DNA from: Ruminococcus sp. NK3A76
GTDB lineage: Bacteria; Bacillota; Clostridia; Oscillospirales; Ruminococcaceae
Direction of reading: 5' to 3'
Assembly (NCBI RefSeq): GCF_000686125.1
Contig: NZ_JMMA01000002.1
Coordinates: forward strand, 2,294,001-2,358,000
DNA: 64,000 nucleotides
Below the pieces are notes generated by a model. It ran no database searches. It worked only from the letters and a program-made list of their open reading frames with translations, and was not told where the DNA came from. Each line of letters opens with the position of its first letter. The first letter of the stretch is position 1. The position numbers were made by a program, and so were the translations under genes. Of this stretch, positions 8,868 through 17,111 are shown in pieces.

Positions 8868-9677
8868 ATGAAGATAATAACACTTGTAGAAAACACCTGC
8901 GGTGATGAGCGCTGCACAGCAGAGCACGGGCTTTCGCTCTACATCGAGACGCAAAAGCACAAGCTGCTGCTTGACACGGGGCAGACTGATGCCGTAGTGA
9001 AAAACGCTGAGGTCTTAGGAGTTGACTTATCGGCTGTTGACACGGTCATTCTCAGCCACGGGCATTATGACCATTCGGGCGGCATACTCCCATTTTCACA
9101 GGTAAACCGAACTGCACAGATAATAATGCAGCAAAAAGCTGCCGAGCCGCACTACAACGGCGAGCGTTACATAGGCATTGACAAGGACATACTGAACCTG
9201 CCGAATATTCAGCTCATTGACGGCGATATGCAGCTTGATGACGAGCTGTTTTTATTCAGCGGCATAACAGGCAGGCGGTGCTATCCTCAAGGGAACCTCA
9301 AACTCTCACGGCTCGAAAACGGCGTGAAGGTGCCTGATGATTTTTCGCACGAGCAGTGTCTTGTCATCACACAAGGCGACAAACGCTGGCTGCTCTCGGG
9401 CTGCTCACACAACGGGATACTCAATATCCTCGACCGCTACAAAGAGATATTCCAAAGTGAGCCCGACTTTTGTCTGACAGGCTTTCACATGATGAAAAAG
9501 GACGGCGTGTACACCGATGAAGAAATGGCTGTCATCATTCAGACAGCAGAGGAGCTCTCAAAAATGCACACTGTCTTTTACAGCGGCCACTGCACGGGGA
9601 TACCTGCCTTTGAGATGATGAAGGGCATCATGGGCGACAAGCTAATCGCTCTGCACTCGGGAGAAAGGGCTTTGTGA
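8868..9677 (+). CDS. MBL-fold metallo-hydrolase
   Basis: About 269 residues. Metallo-beta-lactamase fold with LLLDTGQTD near residue 30 and the zinc motif SHGHYDHSGG near 60-70; further metal ligands are likely in SGCSHNGI and YSGHCTG. Resembles the subgroup annotated as dihydropterin- or RFA-P-synthase-like MBL proteins. Starts four bases after the previous stop with GAGAGG upstream. Third gene of the DUF134 operon. Confidence 0.85.
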   Translation: MKIITLVENTCGDERCTAEHGLSLYIETQKHKLLLDTGQTDAVVKNAEVLGVDLSAVDTVILSHGHYDHSGGILPFSQVNRTAQIIMQQKAAEPHYNGERYIGIDKDILNLPNIQLIDGDMQLDDELFLFSGITGRRCYPQGNLKLSRLENGVKVPDDFSHEQCLVITQGDKRWLLSGCSHNGILNILDRYKEIFQSEPDFCLTGFHMMKKDGVYTDEEMAVIIQTAEELSKMHTVFYSGHCTGIPAFEMMKGIMGDKLIALHSGERAL

Positions 9678-9705
9678 CAGAGCACATAATATAAGAATAG
9701 TACGA

Positions 9706-9737
9706 CCCCTCCGGTGAATATAATACTCCCGGAGGGG
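9706..9737 (+). promoter_or_regulatory. Hairpin sequestering the Shine-Dalgarno of the sigma-factor gene
   Basis: CCCCTCCGG (9706-9714) pairs perfectly with CCGGAGGGG (9729-9737), and the second arm is the ribosome binding site of the ATG at 9744. No T-run follows, so it is not an intrinsic terminator. The 14-base loop includes a TATAAT-like string. Confidence 0.7.
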
Positions 9738-9743
9738 ATAATC

Positions 9744-10160
9744 ATGTTTGAGCATATATACCGGTTTCTGTGCGAAAACCTTTTATACTTCGCACTTCAC
9801 TTTGACGGGCGCAGCGTCTTCCCGAAGCCGTTGTCAGCCGCCGAGGAGAGAGAATGCTTTGAGAAAATGGAGCAGGGCGACAAGGGAGCACGAGACAAGC
9901 TGATAAGCCACAATCTGCGCCTGGTCGCACACATCATCAAAAAATACTACAACACATCTTCCGAGCAGGACGACCTTATCTCGATAGGCACAGTCGGGCT
10001 GATAAAAGGCGTTTCGACCTTTGACTACAAAAAAGGCACACGCTTTGCGACATATGCGAGCAGGTGTGTGGAAAACGCTATTCTATCAACACGGACACAG
10101 ATGTCGGAGATGATCGCAGAGAATTTGTCTGCAAGGTATCTGACAGTCTTTACCTCGTGA
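9744..10160 (+). pseudogene. Truncated SigK-like sigma factor (region 2 only)
   Basis: 138 residues. Residues 1-115 match sigma-70 region 1.2/2 of the sporulation SigK/SigE group (GDKGARDKLISHNLRLVAHIIKKYY near 50 and DLISIGTVGLIKGVSTFDYKKGTRFATYASRCVENAIL near 78-113, described here in part). After ENAIL the similarity stops and an unrelated tail runs to a stop. Regions 3 and 4 are missing, so it cannot recognise a -35 box in the usual way. It overlaps an XRE gene in another frame, suggesting fusion by deletion or a frameshift. Confidence 0.7.
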
Positions 10161-10189
10161 CCTCGCCGGACAAGCCCGACAAAACAGAA

Positions 10190-10444
10190 ATGCTGTATAA
10201 GCACAGCTTCAGCCCGAATGACCTCCCCTGCCCTATTGGTAAGGATGCGCCGACAAAGAACAAGCTGAGATACTACCGCACGCTAAAAGGCTTAACGCAA
10301 AAACAAGCGGCCACGCTCATAGGCATTGACCGCTCGACATATATTCGCTGGGAAAACGGGGAAACAAAGCTTTATCATCAGAGCAAGCTCGCAAAAACGG
10401 CTGAGGTCTTCGGGTGTGAGACATCTGAGCTGAGTGATGAGTAA
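10190..10444 (+). CDS. XRE-family helix-turn-helix protein
   Basis: About 84 residues from the in-frame ATG at 10190; the frame is open back to a GTG at 10064 inside the sigma-factor sequence. The HTH is clear: RTLKGLTQKQAATLIGIDRS followed by YIRWENGE. No strong ribosome site is seen at 10190, so it may be read as part of a fusion. Its 3-prime end and the following intergenic DNA recur in degraded form near 30.49 kb. Confidence 0.6.
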   Translation: MLYKHSFSPNDLPCPIGKDAPTKNKLRYYRTLKGLTQKQAATLIGIDRSTYIRWENGETKLYHQSKLAKTAEVFGCETSELSDE

Positions 10445-10546
10445 ATGACTTTTATGATCTGCGGGCGAAGGCGTTATGATCGACATCATCAACGTCAGTT
10501 TTGCATAATTTCATTTATGCACTTTACCGAAAAACAGATGCGCCTA

Positions 10547-10575
10547 TTGACATTGTATCGCTATGGCGATATAAT
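10547..10575 (+). promoter_or_regulatory. Promoter in a repeated upstream module
   Basis: TTGACA and TATAAT with a 17-base spacer, 22 bases before the DUF3990 start. The preceding string CACTTTACCGAAAA also occurs near 30.57 kb and, as CATTTTACCGAAAA, near 37.76 kb, where a TTGATA-17-TATAAT promoter follows at the same distance. Confidence 0.8.
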
Positions 10576-10597
10576 AATACTTGGGAGAGTGATTTTT

Positions 10598-11269
10598 ATG
10601 ATCGTTTATCATGGTTCTGACCATATTATAGAGACACCGACGTATAACGGCAGCAAAAGAGCAAATGATTATGGATATGGATTCTATACGACCGAGAGTA
10701 TTGAGCTTGCCAAAGAATGGGCTTGCTCTGACAATCGTGACGGCTTTGCCAATCGCTATGACGCAGATCTTGACGGATTGTCAGTGCTGAATCTGAATTC
10801 ACCTGATTATTCTATTTTAAACTGGCTTGCCATACTGACAAAGTTCAGGACATACTGGCAGAGCGGAAGCATTTCAGAGGAAGCCAAAGAGTATCTGTAT
10901 AAAAACTTCTTTATAGACCCATCCGATTATGATGTTATCATCGGTTACCGTGCAGATGACTCTTATTTTTCGTTCGCTCAGGATTTTGTCGCAGGAACGA
11001 TCTCTCTGTCAAAGCTCTCGGAAGCTATGCTGCTCGGCAAGCTTGGAGAACAAATAGTTTTCAAAAGCCAACGATCATTTTCTCATATCCGTTTTGCAGG
11101 TGCAGAGCCTGCCGATGCCGAGACCTACTATATCAAGAAAAACACAAGGGACACCGAAGCACGCCGTGAATACAGAAAAACGAAACGCTCGCAGGACAGC
11201 ATAAATGATATTTTTATGCTCGATATAATGAGGGAGGGCATTAAGAATGGAGATCCGCGCTTACGATGA
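10598..11269 (+). CDS. DUF3990 protein, ART-like toxin candidate
   Basis: About 223 residues. The start IVYHGSDHIIETPTY and the later GYGFYTTESIELAKEWA are characteristic of DUF3990, whose fold is related to ADP-ribosyltransferases; the family is often paired with small regulatory partners. ATG 10598 has GGGAGAG upstream. It overlaps the XRE gene behind it by 23 bases, the arrangement of a toxin-antitoxin pair. Toxin activity is inferred from family and context. Confidence 0.75.
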   Translation: MIVYHGSDHIIETPTYNGSKRANDYGYGFYTTESIELAKEWACSDNRDGFANRYDADLDGLSVLNLNSPDYSILNWLAILTKFRTYWQSGSISEEAKEYLYKNFFIDPSDYDVIIGYRADDSYFSFAQDFVAGTISLSKLSEAMLLGKLGEQIVFKSQRSFSHIRFAGAEPADAETYYIKKNTRDTEARREYRKTKRSQDSINDIFMLDIMREGIKNGDPRLR

Positions 11270-11888
11270 ATCATATATCAATACAGCACAAAGCATTTTA
11301 GGCCACGCAGTTGATTTTGCCGTGCTTACTCTGCATCTGGAGCCTGATGTATTCGGCACAGCTTTTGCAGTCTCTGATGCATCTAAACAGTTTGGCAGCG
11401 GCAATCCGAAATATGTTGCAGGTATGACAGGCTGTGAGCTTGCAAGGTCAGTTCTTTCACAGACAAATACTCCGTTTACAGACAGCGAAGATATTATGTA
11501 TCTTGATAAAAGCCCTGAATACTGGTGCGGCTGGGCGCTTGCATATTATCAGTGGCATTCATCAAGACCGTTTATGGAAATACTGAATGCCGTTCCCTTG
11601 TCAGACATCATTTCAATGTACTCTGTTTATCACGAAATGGATATTGAACACTTCACTCAGCATATGGACGAGCTTATAAAAAACGCAATGCCTGCCACAC
11701 GTCTTAAGACTAAGCGTATAAACTGCGGGCTTTCTCAGTCACAGCTTGCCGCCGATTCAGGTGTCGCCGTGCGGCAGATACAGCTTTTTGAGCAGCGTCA
11801 AAGAGACATCAACAACGCCGCAGCCATCACCTTACTTCGGCTGAGCAAGGCGCTTCATTGCCGTATGGAAGAACTTATTGAGTATTAA
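11247..11888 (+). CDS. Antitoxin-like protein with C-terminal XRE HTH
   Basis: 213 residues. Residues 1-145 are a domain of unknown type (DUF3990 partners carry similar alpha-helical domains), and residues 150-213 are an XRE HTH (RLKTKRINCGLSQSQLAADS, RQIQLFEQRQRDINNA). GGAGGG precedes the ATG, which lies inside the end of the DUF3990 gene. Likely neutralises the toxin and autoregulates the pair. Closed by a strong terminator. Confidence 0.75.
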   Translation: MEIRAYDESYINTAQSILGHAVDFAVLTLHLEPDVFGTAFAVSDASKQFGSGNPKYVAGMTGCELARSVLSQTNTPFTDSEDIMYLDKSPEYWCGWALAYYQWHSSRPFMEILNAVPLSDIISMYSVYHEMDIEHFTQHMDELIKNAMPATRLKTKRINCGLSQSQLAADSGVAVRQIQLFEQRQRDINNAAAITLLRLSKALHCRMEELIEY

Positions 11889-11910
11889 ACCAATTTGATA
11901 TAACGCAATA

Positions 11911-11945
11911 ACACCGGCTCAGAGCACACCCTACGAGCCGGTGTT
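11911..11945 (+). terminator. Terminator of the DUF3990 operon
   Basis: ACACCGGCTC pairs with GAGCCGGTGT, followed by TTAGTTT. The rest of 11946-12127 is AT-rich and shows no coding sequence. Confidence 0.8.
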
Positions 11946-12127
11946 TAGTTTATCCCGTTGTCATTTAATAATATTATGTTTTGGGTAAAACATGATAAGT
12001 TCTTTGAAATGATCCCCCCATTCATACCATTGGTTATGAGTGAGGGGATATTTTATTATCTTCGCTTAGTCCTTATTATTTATGCACTATTTCACCTTGA
12101 CCATTGTTAAGGTAAGCTATGCTCCGG

Positions 12128-12156
12128 TTGAAATGAAGTTCAAAGTATGCTATAAT
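12128..12156 (+). promoter_or_regulatory. Promoter of the acetyltransferase pair
   Basis: TTGAAA, a 17-base spacer and TATAAT, with the first start codon at 12213 behind a GGAGG. Confidence 0.75.
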
Positions 12157-12212
12157 ATAAAATACCAACACCACTCGTGATGCGGTAAATCCTAATTCAA
12201 CTGGAGGTCATA

Positions 12213-12668
12213 ATGATAGAGACCAAACGACTGAGAATATATGCAGCTTCTAAGGAAGAAATGGAAACGTTCATAGAGTCACAAACAATTGATGTACTCA
12301 AACTCGCTTATTCAGAAATGCTGAATGGCTGCCTGAATAACCCCGATCAATGGGAATGGTATGCCATATGGATGATCGAGTTGAAGACCGGTACGCATAT
12401 CGGAGAATTGTGCTTTAAAGGGCTTGATAAAAACGGTATTGCCGAGATAGGATACGGGATCAATGAAAAACATCAAAACAACGGCTATGCAACCGAAGCA
12501 GTAAAAGCGGTCCTGGAATGGGCTTTGAATAAACCAGACGTAACTGCTATTGAAGCCGAAACAGAGCCCGAAAACGCTGCTTCAAAAAGAGTCCTTGAAA
12601 AATGCGGATTTGTATTAAACGGCAAAATAGGCGAAGAAGGACCTCGTTACACCATAACTCGTTTTTGA
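12213..12668 (+). CDS. GNAT family N-acetyltransferase
   Basis: 151 residues, RimJ/RimL-like. Opens with IETKRLRIYA; the acetyl-CoA loop is EKHQNNGYATEAV near residue 88-100, followed by the ENAASKRVLEKCGF signature. Substrate unknown. CTGGAGG lies at the right distance. Probably co-transcribed with the GNAT gene behind it. Confidence 0.9.
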   Translation: MIETKRLRIYAASKEEMETFIESQTIDVLKLAYSEMLNGCLNNPDQWEWYAIWMIELKTGTHIGELCFKGLDKNGIAEIGYGINEKHQNNGYATEAVKAVLEWALNKPDVTAIEAETEPENAASKRVLEKCGFVLNGKIGEEGPRYTITRF

Positions 12669-12684
12669 TTTGCGGAGGAGTATC

Positions 12685-13419
12685 ATGTACAAAGTAAAAA
12701 ACTATTCGCAGTATAATGATATTGCAAAAGAGATAAAATGCGGAACTGTTTATCCGATGTCGATGACACAGGGCTATCAAAGCGGAGAAGCTTATACTGA
12801 CGGGAAGGCAATGCTTTTTCACCATGACTGCGGTTTTGCATTTCTGTGCGGAGATACGGAAGAGACCTTTCTGAATGATGTGTATTCTCTTATGAAAAGA
12901 TCACAAAGGCGTTTTGTGTTGTTTTCCGAGAAAGAATACATAACTCGGTTTTTTAAAAAAATGCCGGACATACAAATAAATGAACGCTGTTTTTATGAAT
13001 ACGCAGATCAAGGAGTTTTGACTGAAAGCAGAGCATATTCGATAAAAAAGATAGACATAGAATTGCTCGGGCAGCTTGACGGAACGATTACACCTTCTTT
13101 TTCATGGAACGCCGATCAATTTCTCAAAAACGGATTCGGATATGCTGTCATGTATGATAACGTGCCTGTCTCATGGGCGTTTTCAGCAGCAATTTGCAAC
13201 GATGAAGTAGATATAGGCGTAGAGACTGCCGAAAAATACAGAGGAAAAGGCTTGGCGAAGATTGCCGTAAACGAAATGATAAAAGCGATAATAGCATCAG
13301 GGAAAAAACCTGTATGGGCTTGTCACAGCAAGAATATCGGCTCTAAAAAACTTGCGGAAGGTTCGGGCTTTGTAATGACTTTACAATGCTCGACGATAGA
13401 GTTAATATCAGGTGAATAA
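12685..13419 (+). CDS. GNAT acetyltransferase, two-domain type
   Basis: About 244 residues of the GNAT_acetyltran (PF12746-like) type: a divergent N-terminal half and a C-terminal GNAT domain with the loop EKYRGKGLAKIAVNEMI near residue 185-200 and HSKNIGSKKLAEGSGF. GGAGGAG lies five bases before ATG 12685, which decides the start. Substrate unknown. Confidence 0.85.
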   Translation: MYKVKNYSQYNDIAKEIKCGTVYPMSMTQGYQSGEAYTDGKAMLFHHDCGFAFLCGDTEETFLNDVYSLMKRSQRRFVLFSEKEYITRFFKKMPDIQINERCFYEYADQGVLTESRAYSIKKIDIELLGQLDGTITPSFSWNADQFLKNGFGYAVMYDNVPVSWAFSAAICNDEVDIGVETAEKYRGKGLAKIAVNEMIKAIIASGKKPVWACHSKNIGSKKLAEGSGFVMTLQCSTIELISGE

Positions 13420-13447
13420 CTGCCCGACCACGAAAAGAGGAGACACA

Positions 13448-13815
13448 ATGAACAGCTTTAAGGCAACACCGCCGGGCCACCGGCGGATACCTTTACACGC
13501 CATCCACTTGCAAATTTTCCGTCATATTACCCAAATTTACCTTGAAATACGTTAGTATTCCTGCGGTAAATTTAGCCAATCTGACGAAAAATTTGACTGC
13601 GTGTCTGACGTACAATGGTTGTGCGGTGTTGCCTTAAAGAAATATGTCTCCGCACAGACAGCAAGGATCCGTATGAGATACTTAAACTTATGATCTCCCA
13701 ACCCGATGTGCCGATGCAAGGAGCTGTGCATCACATTCTGAACGGTGCGGCATTTTATAGTATTATTATAATAGTACAGACAGGGCAGAAAAAAAAATTT
13801 CAAAAAAAATAAAAT
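13448..13815 (+). pseudogene. DUF5714-like gene, split by a MITE and truncated
   Basis: AGAGGAG precedes an ATG at 13448; four codons later the MITE begins. Removing the 172-bp element and one TTAA copy restores an open frame reading MNSFKEICLRTDSKDPYEI, then LKLMISQPDVPMQGAVHHIL and NGAAF, which resembles the start of DUF5714 proteins (DPYEI, PxVPMxGxxHH). Behind NGAAF the frame runs into low-complexity sequence, so the 3-prime part is lost. Identification is by motif memory only. Confidence 0.6.
13462..13633 (-). mobile_element. MITE copy 1 (172 bp)
   Basis: Ends GGCAACACC and GGTGTTGCC, flanked by the direct repeat TTAA (13458-13461 and 13634-13637). Inverted relative to copies 2 and 3, to which it is nearly identical. 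Non-coding, with an AT-rich internal palindrome around TTACCGCAGGAAT/GTATTTCAAGGTAAA. Confidence 0.9.
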
Positions 13816-13860
13816 TATTTTGTAACGAAATGAGACTTTCTCCGTCTAACCTATGTAACA

Positions 13861-13905
13861 GCAAAACCGCACAAAGACCGCCTGAAGGCTTTGTACGGTG
13901 TTGCC
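13861..13905 (+). repeat. Short solo-hairpin derivative of the MITE
   Basis: A 45-bp imperfect palindrome (ACCGCACAAAGACCGCC...GGCTTTGTACGGTGTTGCC) that matches the terminal hairpin of MITE copies 4 and 5. It lies directly upstream of the ECF sigma factor's ribosome site, so it will sit in the leader of that mRNA. The region 13638-13860 otherwise holds only the pseudogene remnant. Confidence 0.7.
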
Positions 13906-13930
13906 TAAAAGAAAGGAGGTGCAATGATAA

Positions 13931-14422
13931 GTGGACGAGTCCCTTGAAAAAATGTATGAGACCTGTTATATGAAGGTGTATTCCTTTGTGATGACCCTTG
14001 CCGGAAACAGAGAGACAGCGCAGGAAATAACACAGGATACCTTCTTTAAAGCGATGACATCAAAGCAGCCGTTTCGGGGCGAGGCACAGCAGCTTTCGTG
14101 GCTGTGTGCGATAGCAAAGAACCTGTATACCGATGAGCTGAGGCGAAACTCACGAAACGGCGGCGAGATACCCGAGGCAACTCCCGACGACAGCAAAGAC
14201 CTTGAACAGAGCCTGACAGATAAAGATCAGTGCTTTCTGATACACCGGGCGCTTCACGAGCTCGAGGAGCCTTATAAGGAAGTCTTTCAGCTGAGAGTTT
14301 TCGGAGAGCTTTCCTTCTCTCAGATAGCGAGTATATTCGGGAAGACCGAGTCATGGGCAAGAGTCACTTATCATCGTGCACGGATGAAACTGAAAGAGAG
14401 GTTAGACGAAAATGAAAAATAA
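13931..14422 (+). CDS. ECF sigma factor
   Basis: 163 residues. Sigma region 2 (YSFVMTLAGNRETAQEITQDTFFKA, in part) and region 4 (LREL-like LEEPYKEVFQLRVFGELSF, SQIASIFGKTESWARVTYHRAR) are clear. GTG start with GGAGG eleven bases upstream; a better-placed ATG at 13924 opens only a seven-codon ORF ending in TGA across the GTG, which may couple translation. The anti-sigma gene overlaps its end by 11 bases. Confidence 0.9.
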   Translation: MDESLEKMYETCYMKVYSFVMTLAGNRETAQEITQDTFFKAMTSKQPFRGEAQQLSWLCAIAKNLYTDELRRNSRNGGEIPEATPDDSKDLEQSLTDKDQCFLIHRALHELEEPYKEVFQLRVFGELSFSQIASIFGKTESWARVTYHRARMKLKERLDENEK

Positions 14423-15377
14423 CTGTGATATCATAAGAGATCTCCTTCCGCTTTATCAGGACGACATTTGCAGCGAAAGCAGCCGCAGCGCCGTTGAGGA
14501 GCATCTTAAAGAATGTAAGGAATGTAGTGATTATCTCGAATCTATGCGTAAAAGCGGAGAGATCGAAAGCATCATCGAAGCCGACCGCAGCGATGCTATC
14601 TCGGCACAGGCAAAGTTCTTCAAGCGCAAGAGTGCAGTCGTAGGAACGGTTTTTGCGGGAGTGTTCATGCTTCCCGTGCTTATCTGCCTTATTGTAGGGC
14701 TTGCTACCGGCGGAATATCATGGGTGATGATAGTTTTATCGGCTATGCTGATACCTGCATCGCTTATAGTTGTTCCGCTGCTCGTTCCTGAAAACAAGGC
14801 TTTGTGGACACTTGGCTCATTCACTGTCAGCCTGATGCTCCTTTTCGGAGTATGCTGTGCCGTTACGGGCGGCAGCTGGTTCTTTACGGCGGCATCATCG
14901 ACACTCTTTGGGTTGTCGGTATTCTTTGCACCGTTTGCCGCAAAAGCAAAGCCTGTGTCTGCAATACTCGGCAACCACAAGGGTCTTGCGGTAATGGGGC
15001 TTGATACAGCGCTTTATATCATTATGATGCTCTGCATAGGTCTCTCAAACGGGCTTGGTGCAGGATACTATAACTTAGCCGCATTCATCTCACTTCCTAT
15101 ACTTATCTGGGCATGGGGGCTGTTTGCGATAATACGCTATCTCAAAGCAGGCAAACTTATCAAGACCGCCGCTGCGCTTGGCATTACAGCAGTTATAATG
15201 ACAGTCAGCAGCCTTATATTCAACCTTGGCGAACACACATCACTTATCTATATAGAGACAGAAAATAACAGATATGAATTCGGAACATTTACAGCACTTG
15301 CAGTTGTATGCATGATAATCGGTGCAGTATTCACTCTGATAGGTATGCTCAGAGCAAAAAAGAGGAGGAACAAATAA
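14412..15377 (+). CDS. Membrane anti-sigma factor with zinc-finger domain
   Basis: 321 residues. The N-terminal 45 residues carry the ZAS motif of anti-sigma factors (EEHLKECKECSDYLE, HxxxCxxC). The rest has about eight hydrophobic segments (for example around residues 75-95, 100-120 and 135-155). It should hold the ECF sigma factor at the membrane. Overlap with the sigma gene and a 1-base gap to the lipoprotein show one operon. Confidence 0.85.
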   Translation: MKNNCDIIRDLLPLYQDDICSESSRSAVEEHLKECKECSDYLESMRKSGEIESIIEADRSDAISAQAKFFKRKSAVVGTVFAGVFMLPVLICLIVGLATGGISWVMIVLSAMLIPASLIVVPLLVPENKALWTLGSFTVSLMLLFGVCCAVTGGSWFFTAASSTLFGLSVFFAPFAAKAKPVSAILGNHKGLAVMGLDTALYIIMMLCIGLSNGLGAGYYNLAAFISLPILIWAWGLFAIIRYLKAGKLIKTAAALGITAVIMTVSSLIFNLGEHTSLIYIETENNRYEFGTFTALAVVCMIIGAVFTLIGMLRAKKRRNK

Positions 15378-15378
15378 T

Positions 15379-16311
15379 ATGAAAAAGACAGTTTTATTTG
15401 CAGTAATGATAAGTGTAGTAATGATGTGCCTTTGCGGCTGCTCGGCGGGCTTTGTAAACGGCTTTGCAGTAAGCTATGACAACGCAGACAAATACACGGC
15501 AGGCGACCGTGAGATAACAGATAAGATAGACACCCTTGATATTGACTGGGTAAGCGGAAAGGTAACAGTTTCCGCAGGCGGCAGCACGGTCAAGGTGAAG
15601 GAAACGACCGATGCAGACCTTGATGACAATCTCAAAGTCCACACCTGGGCAGACGGCAGCACGCTTCATGTAAGGTTCTGCAAATCTGGCGAGAGATACA
15701 GCAAAAGCGCAGAAAAGACTCTTGAGATAACCGTTCCCGCAGAGACTGTCTTTGAGGACATAAAGGTGAACACCTCGTCTGCCGATATAGTCTGCGAGGG
15801 TGTGGCTGCAAAGACCGCAGAAATGGATTCCTCATCGGGAAAGCTCACCTACAACGGCAACGCAGGCAGCTTTAATGCCGACTCATCATCGGGCAATATC
15901 AGCTTTTCGGGTATTGCATCTGATATTGACGCAGACAGCTCATCAGGCGAAGTAACTATTGACCAGAAGGGCGATGCACAGAGCATTGATATAAGCACCT
16001 CATCCGGAGAGATAGAAGTAGACTGCGAATACACAGACACTCTTAAAGCGAGCAGTTCTTCGGGCGATAAGGACATCACTCTCAGAAAGATGCCCAAGGA
16101 AGTGAGCGTTTCCTCCTCGTCGGGCAAGCTCGATATTACACTTCCCGAAGATGCAGGCTTTACAGCTGAGATAAACACCTCCTCAGGTGATGTAAGCTAC
16201 GATCTGCCTATGTCAAAGACAGGTGATGACACCTACACCTGCGGCAGCGGCGAAAACAAGCTGAGCATAAGCGCATCGTCGGGTGATGTAAGGATAAACA
16301 AGTTAGGGTAA
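15379..16311 (+). CDS. DUF4097 family lipoprotein
   Basis: 310 residues. Signal peptide with lipobox LCGC (cysteine near residue 21). From residue 120 onward it is built of short beta repeats with the recurring SSSG/SSGxI pattern typical of DUF4097 (putative beta-solenoid adhesin). Cell-surface protein; with the preceding genes it forms a sigma/anti-sigma/DUF4097 operon, likely an envelope-stress response. Confidence 0.9.
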   Translation: MKKTVLFAVMISVVMMCLCGCSAGFVNGFAVSYDNADKYTAGDREITDKIDTLDIDWVSGKVTVSAGGSTVKVKETTDADLDDNLKVHTWADGSTLHVRFCKSGERYSKSAEKTLEITVPAETVFEDIKVNTSSADIVCEGVAAKTAEMDSSSGKLTYNGNAGSFNADSSSGNISFSGIASDIDADSSSGEVTIDQKGDAQSIDISTSSGEIEVDCEYTDTLKASSSSGDKDITLRKMPKEVSVSSSSGKLDITLPEDAGFTAEINTSSGDVSYDLPMSKTGDDTYTCGSGENKLSISASSGDVRINKLG

Positions 16312-16355
16312 CGATCGACAGATAAGAATGACAAAACGTGAAGGGAGGTAACACC

Positions 16356-16664
16356 ATGAATAAACTGAACCTACTATTTCTGATACTTCTGTTTCCGTTC
16401 ATCATAATCATTCGGCTGTTTACCCCGAAAAAAGACCGCAGGGGAAGAAAGCTAACTGACACAATTGAATGTAAATACCCCAAATGCAAGATCATCAGCA
16501 TCAAGATGCAGCACGGCGGCAGTTCGTCTTCTGCAAGTGAAGCCGATAAGGCTCATGACCCGAAAGGTTCAGTTGTTATCATCGAAAATAACGGTGAAAG
16601 GCGGACTTTGCATCTTTCCTTTACAGATGACATCTGGCAGATCACCCAAGATGTCTCCGAATAA
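16356..16664 (+). CDS. Small membrane-anchored protein
   Basis: About 102 residues. One N-terminal transmembrane segment (LNLLFLILLFPFIIIIRLF), then a soluble beta-rich tail with SSSSASEADKAHDPKGSVVI. GGGAGG sits seven bases before ATG 16356. It follows the DUF4097 gene by 44 bases and is probably the last gene of that operon. Not recognised. Confidence 0.7.
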   Translation: MNKLNLLFLILLFPFIIIIRLFTPKKDRRGRKLTDTIECKYPKCKIISIKMQHGGSSSSASEADKAHDPKGSVVIIENNGERRTLHLSFTDDIWQITQDVSE

Positions 16665-16673
16665 TGAACTGAA

Positions 16674-16701
16674 AACGCAGCCGGCTATGACCGACTGCGT
16701 T
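16674..16701 (+). terminator. Terminator-like hairpin behind the ECF operon
   Basis: AACGCAG pairs with CTGCGTT; the T-run (GTATTT) is weak. The stretch 16702-16946 behind it shows no gene I can support. Confidence 0.5.
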
Positions 16702-16946
16702 GTATTTATGCCCTGTTTTCTCAAAGCTATTCAAAACGTGTTTATCCGAAAGCGCTGACAGCTTAACGTCAGACCGTTTTATGAAAACCTTGTCCATTCA
16801 TTCCCGTTTCAACAGGTATCCGCAGGGAGTGCTGTCCTTTCAGGGTCATAATTCGCAAACACATAGAACCCCTGTGTCATTGATACCAAATCCGGGCAGG
16901 AGCATCGGCTAAAAAATGTACTAAGATCCGATTTTCCTCAAAATGC

Positions 16947-16975
16947 TTGACATGGTTCGGCTGATGTGCTATACT
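16947..16975 (+). promoter_or_regulatory. Promoter of the ABC transporter gene
   Basis: TTGACA, a 17-base spacer and TATACT, about 135 bases upstream of the ATPase start. Confidence 0.8.
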
Positions 16976-16989
16976 TTGGTTAGACATAA

Positions 16990-17040
16990 CTAACTGTTAT
17001 TCTGCGACGTAATGTCGCTTTTTCTTGCGGAATAAGTTAG
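16990..17040 (+). promoter_or_regulatory. Nested leader hairpins with an internal terminator
   Basis: An outer stem (CTAACTGTTATTC at 16990-17002 with GAATAAGTTAG at 17030-17040) encloses a compact terminator, GCGAC-GTAAT-GTCGC followed by TTTTT (17004-17023). It lies between promoter and ATPase gene, where it could attenuate transcription. What would switch it is unknown. Confidence 0.6.
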
Positions 17041-17111
17041 CCAAAACTAATTAAAGCAGCCGGAATATCGGCGGAAAAGGTGTTATGTTAAAAAACAAGG
17101 AGAAATAAAAG

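Noticed and set aside
13462-13633. MITE as a bidirectional terminator or REP element
   Set aside because: Constant 172-bp length, conserved ends, target duplications and restorable gene frames show an inserted mobile element.
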